Of a stretch of 64,000 nt of DNA, positions 58,128-64,000 are shown in pieces. Source of the stretch: Skeletonema tropicum (taxonomy: Eukaryota > Bacillariophyta > Thalassiosirophyceae > Thalassiosirales > Thalassiosiraceae). Each line of letters starts with the position of its first letter. The first letter of the stretch is position 1. The notes under the pieces were generated by a model. The model made no database searches, had not been told where the DNA came from, and saw only the letters and a list, made by a program, of their open reading frames with translations. A program made the translations under genes and the position numbers. The stretch lies in contig CM074135.1 of assembly GCA_037178625.1 (NCBI GenBank), forward strand, positions 2,544,001 to 2,608,000, in the 5' to 3' direction.

Positions 58128-59114
58128 TCAAATGGAAAAGACCTTGGTACGCGATACTGGAAGCGCAGTACGACCTTCAAGCTCAAGCTCAACATCTCTC
58201 TTTCTCTTCTGGGAAGATCTGTTTGATATCTTCGACGTTTTCACAGAACCGTCCAAAATCCTGTCATCCACATCATTGTCTCCGTCTAATAGTGTCAAAG
58301 GCTTCTCGTTGAGGGAATCTAGCCTTCTCCTAGCCGCTGCTAGCTGCAGAGGATGATCAAAGTCGAAGCATTCCATGATGACGCGTAAATAAGATCCAAG
58401 CAGCTCTTGGCGTTCCCTCGTGGTTGCGACACGGATAGCGTTGAATATAGCTGCCAAAGCGATGGTGCTTGTGCGCTGTGTAGAGAAGTAGTAGTCTCGC
58501 ACAGCAAGCTCGGTTAGATACTTCATCTCATCCATGAGGAAGCCCCATGTTACCTCCGGGATGTCAACATAGGACAAGAGCAAGGAGAGAACTGACATTC
58601 CAACTTGATGAGCAGTGGGAGCGCGGCATCGCCAAGAGATGCCACAAAGCAAAGTGCGTTCCATGTCCTCGATCTCTTCAGCGGAATAGAGTCGACGACA
58701 CATCTCGGAAAACAGGTCACTTGAAATGACTACCTTCTCGTTGAGCTTGATGGAGGTGTACAAGGCAGTAACTGTGAGGAGCTGAAACTTGCTTTGATCG
58801 CCGAGAGCCTCGTCGGACACAAGTGCAGCATCGGCGGAGTTGCTGGGCATGGAGAGGAATCGGTCGACCATCTCCATCGCTGATGCTACCGTCTCTCTCG
58901 ACAAATTGAAGTGATCAACGATGCCATAGCACCAGTCCACCAACTTCAAGCGGTCATCGGCAGTGACCATATTTGGATTGGAGGGATCGAGGTAACCCGC
59001 ATGGTAATGGTATGAGGATGAATAGGTGGTGAGCTCACTGTTGATCATGGCAGCGAGGGTGTTAGCAGCGGCTTGTGTGTTTCGGGGTAGGTTTTCTGTT
59101 GGCTTCATCTTCAT
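58128..59114 (-). CDS. Cyclin, diatom-specific type
   Basis: 328 residues, single exon. The N-terminal cyclin box runs from about residue 50 (RLKLVDWCYGIVDHFNLSRE) through AMEMVDRFLSM, QLLTVTALYTSIKLNEK and IEDMERTLLCGISWRCRAPT; a second, weaker cyclin-fold half follows (FLMDEMKYLTELAVRDYYFS). The MVDRFL and WCYxIVDHF wording is typical of the expanded diatom cyclin family thought to couple nutrient or light signals to the cell cycle. A basic QKRKRD near the C-terminus could be a nuclear signal. It would bind a cyclin-dependent kinase; which one is unknown. Start is the first ATG of MKMKPTEN. Confidence 0.85.
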   Translation of the reverse strand: MKMKPTENLPRNTQAAANTLAAMINSELTTYSSSYHYHAGYLDPSNPNMVTADDRLKLVDWCYGIVDHFNLSRETVASAMEMVDRFLSMPSNSADAALVSDEALGDQSKFQLLTVTALYTSIKLNEKVVISSDLFSEMCRRLYSAEEIEDMERTLLCGISWRCRAPTAHQVGMSVLSLLLSYVDIPEVTWGFLMDEMKYLTELAVRDYYFSTQRTSTIALAAIFNAIRVATTRERQELLGSYLRVIMECFDFDHPLQLAAARRRLDSLNEKPLTLLDGDNDVDDRILDGSVKTSKISNRSSQKRKRDVELELEGRTALPVSRTKVFSI

Positions 59115-59573
59115 GATTATTTTTCCTTTTTAGAGAGAACAGTTTGTATATATGTGCATGAAAATGTTGCGATGCAGGCGCATAAACACATGAAAGCGTA
59201 CGGTTCGTTGTTGCAATGGGTGGTAAGAGCTGCGAGACAATGCACATGATGTGGGGGAACACAGAGACAAAATCCAACACGTACTTAATTAAAAAGCTAA
59301 AGCTTCAAGAAATAGCCAAAATTCTTCCCTATGTAGCACTATTTTATGATGACCCCACCTGACGTGTTGGCACGAATGTCATTCTTTCAGTTCAAGTACC
59401 AGTACGTAAGCGTAAGAAGTAGATGCGACATTTCCATAGCTTAAGTAGTCACGCCAGGTTTCTTGGCTGACAGACCCTCCCTCTGGAGTGTTTACCCGTC
59501 TATGCATGAGCGGTGAGCGGACGTGATTCATACGTAGTCCAACTCATAGTCCAATTTTACCTAGGTAAATTGT
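59115..59573. promoter_or_regulatory. Cyclin upstream region
   Basis: About 460 bases upstream of the cyclin start. I see no definite motif or repeat. Confidence 0.4.
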
Positions 59574-60128
59574 ATGAGACTCCCATGTATGACCTCGCTC
59601 CGCCACATCCTGCCGGGAGTACTTCCTTCACACAACATGTCCTACCCCCTCATCCACAACATGTCTCGCAGCAACGCTAAGCATCGGCTCAGCAACTTCG
59701 ATTTCTCCATCATGCTCAAACGCAAACTTGTCCTCCCCATCTACCATCCTGCCTCAGCTCCAGTCTGTAAATGCGGCACTACCCATACGTCTATGGCCAT
59801 CATCTCTTCATTCCGTTGCACACGCATCAGCAAAAAAGCCGCCCATAACTACATCAACGATTACGGCCTGCAACCAGCCCTCCAACAAGTCCTTCCCACT
59901 GCTGGAATCATCAATGCCTCATCCATCGTCCAAACCGAAGCTCCTCATCACATCGCCCAACAACCCCTTCTCCGGCCCTTCGCCTTCGACATCGAGTACC
60001 AGCCCAGTCTACACTCGGGGACTCCAACCTCCCACCGCCACCGTCCCAATTTGCCGTTTGTGGCGCTGACAACACTATGGTTAAGTACATACTTTTCCCA
60101 AGGAAATAGCTCTCAGTCACCTATATAG
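59574..60128 (+). pseudogene. Retroelement-like protein fragment
   Basis: 184 open codons. LIHNMSRSNAKHRLSNFDFS, IMLKRKLVLPIYHP, CKCGTTHTSMAIISSFRC and KKAAHNYINDYGL resemble the zinc-binding region seen after the RT domain in diatom non-LTR proteins (L.R.L.l.l, CxCG, then a cysteine and KxxxHN). The RT and RNase H parts are absent. It is probably a transposon remnant, although an independent small gene cannot be ruled out. Confidence 0.45.
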
Positions 60129-60160
60129 GTAGAGTCGTCTCAAGTCTCAACCATCCACAG

Positions 60161-60210
60161 ATGCTTCTCTCGTTTACAATACAGTGATATGTAGTTTACC
60201 GTAGCACCGA
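60161..60210 (+). repeat. Dispersed repeat, copy 2
   Basis: Matches 47019-47069: atgcttctctcgtttacaat, cagtgata, tagtttaccgtagcac. The two copies are 13 kb apart in unrelated surroundings. Confidence 0.6.
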
Positions 60211-60262
60211 AATAACTGAAGCCACAAGCGATACGACACTTCTTGGTAGTTTCACATGTTAG

Positions 60263-60463
60263 TATCGGGATAGTGGGCAATAGGGCTTGCCCACAAGAGG
60301 GACTGGTTTGACAGGAGGCTTGACGGGAAATTTTTTGTGATTTTGTGTCGATATTCGGGGATTTTGCCTGCATTTTAGCTCATTTTCACCTGATTTTTTG
60401 CAGTTGTGGGCCCCACGTGGGCACCGCCCACAAGAGGGTATGAAAAGCGCCCACTCTCTAGGC
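60263..60463. mobile_element. Short inverted-repeat element, left copy (abutted by a second)
   Basis: It starts tatcgggatagtgggc and shares a ~120-base core with 60950-61075 (gattttgtgtcgatattcg, ctcattttcacctgattttt, tgtgggccccacgtgggc, cccacaagagggtatgaaaa). Its right end is degenerate where the next element begins. Confidence 0.6.
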
Positions 60464-61087
60464 GTATCGGGATAGTGGGCGCGGGGGCGTGCCCACAAGA
60501 GGGACTGGTTTGACAGGAGGCTTGAAGGGAGATTTCGGTTTTTTCCTGCGGAAAACCGGCGTCGCGCCTTGGTCCTCCTGTGTGGTCTGTCACGCTAGAA
60601 AAAGAGGTACTAGAGCTGCTTATTGCAGACTACGTTATGTGTATGCAAAGATGTCTCTAGTAATCAGGTACAAACTACTCTAAGTTTGGACCCAGCCTCG
60701 AAAGCCGAAGTAAATTCGGCAGTGTCAGCCGGGTCGGGTGGGTGGGAAAAAAAAAAAAAAAAAAAAAAGATGAACAGCTATAGGATTGTTCTACACGATA
60801 TTGGTGCGTGATGAACAATGTCCATGGCTGTTCTCTCTCTCTCAACATCCCTTCTGTCTGTCCCTAACGACCAGAGCGATGCGAGAAGCCGGAAGAAAGA
60901 GAAGGAGAAAGACAGGTGTGACGAGATCCGATTTCGTGCGGGCCAAGTCTACCTGTGAGATTTTGGGTCGATATTCGTTTGTTTTGCCCGCATTTTCGCT
61001 CATTTTCACCTGATTTTTTGCAGTTGTGGGCCCCACGTGGGCACCGCCCACAAGAGGGTATGAAAAGCGCCCACTATCCCGATACGC
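60462..61087. mobile_element. 626-bp element with perfect 21-bp terminal inverted repeats
   Basis: 60462-60482 (gcgtatcgggatagtgggcg then c) is the exact reverse complement of 61067-61087. The interior holds a 22-base poly(A) run at 60747-60768 and the same right-hand core as the left copy. Just outside, cactatcccgata recurs near 61092-61104. No gene is inside. The tandem, partly nested layout suggests insertion of one copy at or near the end of another. Confidence 0.75.
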
Positions 61088-61145
61088 CTACCACTATCCC
61101 GATAGATACGCCTACATGTTGTTATTATACTAATCCTTTGAAAGA

Positions 61146-61886
61146 ATGACCGACTACATCCTTCAGCTGCACGACGATGCAATAATCAACATAGGAGAAT
61201 ATGCCGGTAAGATCTACGGGCCGGAGACATACGCACGTTTAGGCCTAACATGTAAGCGAGTTTGGAGGCTATTGCTGCCCTCGTCAGCGCAAACAATTCA
61301 GAACATCATCCGTTCGAGGATCGCATATTACTACACAGCTAAACGATTGATGTCAATGGAAGCAACGCTAGACTTAACGATAAAGTCCTTGAAAGAGCTG
61401 GCAGTTTTCGAAGCGTGGTGTGAAACTCCATTGCACGATGATAATCGCATCCCTTTTCCATATGCAAGCGTCGAAATTGACGAGAGCATGCATGAAAAGA
61501 TCCAGTATATCATGAAAATTATGCACAGATTCCCGTCCTTAACGGTTCATCTTGACTCACACTGTGGCACCATCGCTCCTAACAGCGTTGCATCGTCATT
61601 CTCGAGGATCCGAGGGGATTCTATCAGGGATATACTTTACGATCCATCTCGTGTGCATGTGATAGGATGGGGGAAACGAGTTGCTAGCAGGGTTGCTCAA
61701 TCTGATACTCATCCCTTTAGAGAGTTAGCACGAGAGGGACGGGGATGGGTAGAGGTTTCTTTTGTATTGAGAAATGATGATAATAGGAGAACGTTTGTGT
61801 TGCCGCCTCGTCATATATTCTACAATCCTGATAATAATGCTACAGCAGCTGCTGCCGATGATGTGACGATGACGACGATAATGTAG
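61146..61886 (+). CDS. F-box-like protein with a C-terminal OmpA-like fold
   Basis: 246 residues, one exon. The N-terminus (ILQLHDDAIINIGEYAG...YARLGLTCKRVWRLLLP) reads as an F-box. From about residue 128, FPSLTVHLDSHCGTIAPNSV, then SRIRGDSIRDILYD, VHVIGWGKRVASRVAQ and REGRGWVEVSFVL follow the order of an OmpA/MotB-type domain (strand - helix with an Arg - strand - G.G - charged helix - final strand). That fold binds peptidoglycan in bacteria; in a diatom F-box protein it is more likely a protein-binding or substrate-reading module. The assignment is by pattern only. It starts 5 bases after the repeat-rich stretch. Confidence 0.55.
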   Translation: MTDYILQLHDDAIINIGEYAGKIYGPETYARLGLTCKRVWRLLLPSSAQTIQNIIRSRIAYYYTAKRLMSMEATLDLTIKSLKELAVFEAWCETPLHDDNRIPFPYASVEIDESMHEKIQYIMKIMHRFPSLTVHLDSHCGTIAPNSVASSFSRIRGDSIRDILYDPSRVHVIGWGKRVASRVAQSDTHPFRELAREGRGWVEVSFVLRNDDNRRTFVLPPRHIFYNPDNNATAAAADDVTMTTIM

Positions 61887-62119
61887 TGCGATTCAAAGAT
61901 GATGCGCCGGTTATTTGATGTTGCTTTGATTATATTGATGTGAAACAAATGTACAATACAACATTCAGAACAAAAATTACTAAATTGTTTTTGCTTCTGC
62001 ATTAATTTCCAATTCCACAAATCTCATTACTATCATTGTAGTGCAGGTGCTCACCTAACTAGATATTATTCGATCGTCTCTTATTGAAAACTATGCATCA
62101 TCACTACTTCTCATCATCG
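61887..62119. other. Short convergent intergenic region
   Basis: About 230 AT-rich bases between the F-box-like gene and the LRR gene, 3' to 3'. Nothing recognised. Confidence 0.5.
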
Positions 62120-63124
62120 TTAACCATCTAACAACGATCCATCAATCATGGTCTCACTGTTCACAGCTCTACCCAACGTTGTTGCCGCCTCTTTCCCAAG
62201 TCCATTATTGTCCACATACAAGTGTTCCAGTACTTTGCATTGCCTAGAGCGTTGATCCAACAATACTTCTCGGAGAGCAATAGCTCCTTCATCCCCAATG
62301 GAGTTTCCTTCTAGATACATTTTTTCAAGAGATTTGTTATTGCGTAATCCTTCGGCTAGTGACTTGGCACCCTCACTTCCAATTTGATTGGCCCCAAGGT
62401 ATAATTCTTTCAGGTTGGAAACTGTTGCAGCAAGAACTCTACCAATTGCTGCAGCACCCTCGCATTTCCCATAGTTCCCTTCCAAATGCAATGTCTTAAG
62501 GTTTGGCGCAGAAGAAAGGGTTGTTTCGAGAGATAACAAATCTTCCCCTTCCAAATCATTGTATCGCAAATCCAAAGTCGTGAGTTGTGTTGATAACAAT
62601 TCCAGCACTTCATTCAAATGGGTCGTTCCTCTTCGACAACCAATGCCACAACCACCCAAATATAACTCTCTAATGGACGCTTTTGTATCTGTAGATAAGA
62701 GTTTCACCCCCTCCAAAAGATTGTTCATGCCAATATCTGTGCCACCAAAATTAATCGTTGTCAGCGATGACAACTTCTCATCTTCAATACTTTGGAAGAA
62801 GGGAACACAGTTGACAAGTCGAACCATTAATCCTCCCAAATTAACTTCGATCAAGTCATTATTATCGGGTGACAACACGACCATTTCTTGATATCTATTC
62901 CAGTACCCTAACGATTCATCCGGTGATGAGGACGTGAGATCAATACCGTGATTTAGCTTCCGTTGAAGAGACGGATTGCTGTCTCGTAGACTGCGAAGTG
63001 CCTTTAGTACAGCGGGTTGAAGACTGGGTGTGTCTGCAGCAATGACAACATTGTTGTCGTATGTTGTAGTGGCGACAGCGTCGAGAAGGATGAGACCTGT
63101 CTCATGTTCCATCTGATGAGACAT
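62120..63124 (-). CDS. LRR protein (ribonuclease-inhibitor type), separate from the island family
   Basis: 334 residues in one frame, start MSHQMEHETGLILL. About eight RI-type repeats run from residue 95 to the end (LTTINFGGTDIGMNNL, IRELYLGGCGIGC, LTTLDLRYNDLEGED, LKTLHLEGNYGKCEGA, LKELYLGANQIGSEGAK, LEKMYLEGNSIGDEGA, LEHLYVDNNGLGKEAA). It lacks the INPLHLPEV module, coiled coil and basic tail of the island LRRs, so it is a different subfamily. It is likely a cytosolic scaffold; no partner is visible. It is divergent from the hydrolase gene with ~260 bases between. Confidence 0.85.
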   Translation of the reverse strand: MSHQMEHETGLILLDAVATTTYDNNVVIAADTPSLQPAVLKALRSLRDSNPSLQRKLNHGIDLTSSSPDESLGYWNRYQEMVVLSPDNNDLIEVNLGGLMVRLVNCVPFFQSIEDEKLSSLTTINFGGTDIGMNNLLEGVKLLSTDTKASIRELYLGGCGIGCRRGTTHLNEVLELLSTQLTTLDLRYNDLEGEDLLSLETTLSSAPNLKTLHLEGNYGKCEGAAAIGRVLAATVSNLKELYLGANQIGSEGAKSLAEGLRNNKSLEKMYLEGNSIGDEGAIALREVLLDQRSRQCKVLEHLYVDNNGLGKEAATTLGRAVNSETMIDGSLLDG

Positions 63125-63386
63125 TTTTCCAAAGATTTATTATTGGCACGAGATGTGAATTGTTTATTGCGTTGTATAATCAATCTAGTTCATACCAACT
63201 TGGTTGTTCGGTTGAGTTGTGTGGCTCCGGCCGGCTGGCTGCATTTTTGTAGATTTTTGTTTACTCATCAGCCAGGGATTCTTTTTGTGCTTTGTGCCCT
63301 GGCTCACTCACGCACCGCTCACCACGGACTACAGACTACAATACAATAAGTAACAACAACTCCATCATCTTATGATATTATGAACG

Positions 63387-64000
63387 ATGGGCAACTGTCA
63401 AACAATAAATAAAGCCACGAACGTAACTTCCGGTCGCGACGATGGTGGCAGCAGCAGCAATAAGCGACAACCGCCAGTAGACTTCAAAGTCACAGAGAAA
63501 AAAACCTGCATACACAGCACCATCGAAAATGATAATTTCCAAATCCCCATCAAAATCTTCACGCCTACAACAACAGACAACGCCAAACATCGAGCAGTGG
63601 TATTCTTCATCCACGGTGGAATGTTCGCCTTTGGCGATAGGGACTCGCATCCAACAATATCGCATGCGCTATGCAAATTAGGATTGGTGGTCGTTACCGC
63701 ATCATTTCGAAATGGAGAGGAGGCACCTCATGAGACAAATGTTACCATGAGAGATTTGACCGATGTGGTTGATCACTGTGTACAAACATATAAAGAATTG
63801 CCATTTGGTCTTGTTGGTTCAAGCAGTGGGGGATTCTTTGCAATTCATTTATCTCAAACGCTGGACTCGACGAACAAACCAGCATTTTGCATCCCCATAT
63901 GTCCTGTAGCCGACCCATTCAAACGAGCAAGTTATCTCCGCTCCTCCATATCGGGGAGTGCCAAATCAGAAGGATATACAGCTATTCATACTCCAGAAAA
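63387..64000 (+). CDS. Alpha/beta hydrolase (carboxylesterase-like), 3' end outside the window
   Basis: 204 codons from the ATG of MGNCQTINK run open to the window edge without a stop. VVFFIHGGMFAFGDRDSHPT is the HGG oxyanion-hole motif, and FGLVGSSSGGFFAIHL holds the nucleophile (GSSSGG), both typical of hormone-sensitive-lipase/carboxylesterase folds; the catalytic Asp and His would lie beyond 64000. The start Met-Gly-Asn-Cys-Gln-Thr fits an N-myristoylation site with a neighbouring palmitoylation cysteine, so membrane attachment is likely. The substrate cannot be told. It is the only good coding frame in the last 870 bases. Confidence 0.8.
   Translation, partial: MGNCQTINKATNVTSGRDDGGSSSNKRQPPVDFKVTEKKTCIHSTIENDNFQIPIKIFTPTTTDNAKHRAVVFFIHGGMFAFGDRDSHPTISHALCKLGLVVVTASFRNGEEAPHETNVTMRDLTDVVDHCVQTYKELPFGLVGSSSGGFFAIHLSQTLDSTNKPAFCIPICPVADPFKRASYLRSSISGSAKSEGYTAIHTPE

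Noticed and set aside
60747..60768. Poly(A) as the tail of a processed gene or LINE
   Set aside because: No coding or LINE sequence precedes it and no flanking duplication was found.

Overview
This window looks like nuclear DNA of a diatom, probably a centric species. The evidence is a run of short-intron or intronless genes on both strands, a lumazine synthase with a diatom-type plastid presequence (Thr-Thr-Ala-Phe junction), a diatom-specific type cyclin, a plastid-type RelA/SpoT homologue, many ribonuclease-inhibitor and BspA-type leucine-rich-repeat proteins, and retroelement proteins of the kind found in diatom genomes. The species cannot be named from the sequence alone.

Layout. 1-11.5 kb holds housekeeping genes: an S9 prolyl oligopeptidase (+), a RelA/SpoT homologue (-), snRNP SmB (-) and a membrane-anchored PH-like protein (-). 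11.9-37 kb is an accessory island. LRR genes on the minus strand face BspA-type LRR genes on the plus strand across related promoters, and the unit is duplicated in tandem. The island is broken up by an 8.2-kb non-LTR retrotransposon with a 16-bp target-site duplication, a 5'-truncated copy of the same element, a 2.8-kb insertion with a nested 1.5-kb inverted-repeat element, and a 0.56-kb inverted-repeat element. Pieces of the promoter and 5' end of the neighbouring TPR gene are copied upstream of several LRR genes. 38-52 kb is an ordinary gene block: TPR protein, F-box/SPRY protein, lumazine synthase, a small unknown protein, a sulfotransferase-like protein and an EEP-fold phosphodiesterase with four introns. 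52-64 kb alternates single genes (a decayed LRR, SET domain, cyclin, F-box with an OmpA-like fold, LRR, and an alpha/beta hydrolase running off the end) with repeats, including a 2.1-kb element with ~290-bp terminal inverted repeats that carries a retroelement protein fragment.

A caution covers the whole window: many clearly conserved genes, including the presumably essential SmB, are broken by single-base gains or losses, often next to short homopolymers. This looks more like uncorrected assembly indels than mass pseudogenisation, so frame breaks alone are weak evidence of gene death. Loss is better supported where large insertions or deletions are present: the BspA-type gene at 13.7 kb and the LRR gene at 30.1-34.3 kb.

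There is no obvious single pathway linking the genes. The most distinctive biology is the LRR / BspA-LRR island with its shared promoter motif, recombinant tails and nested transposons.
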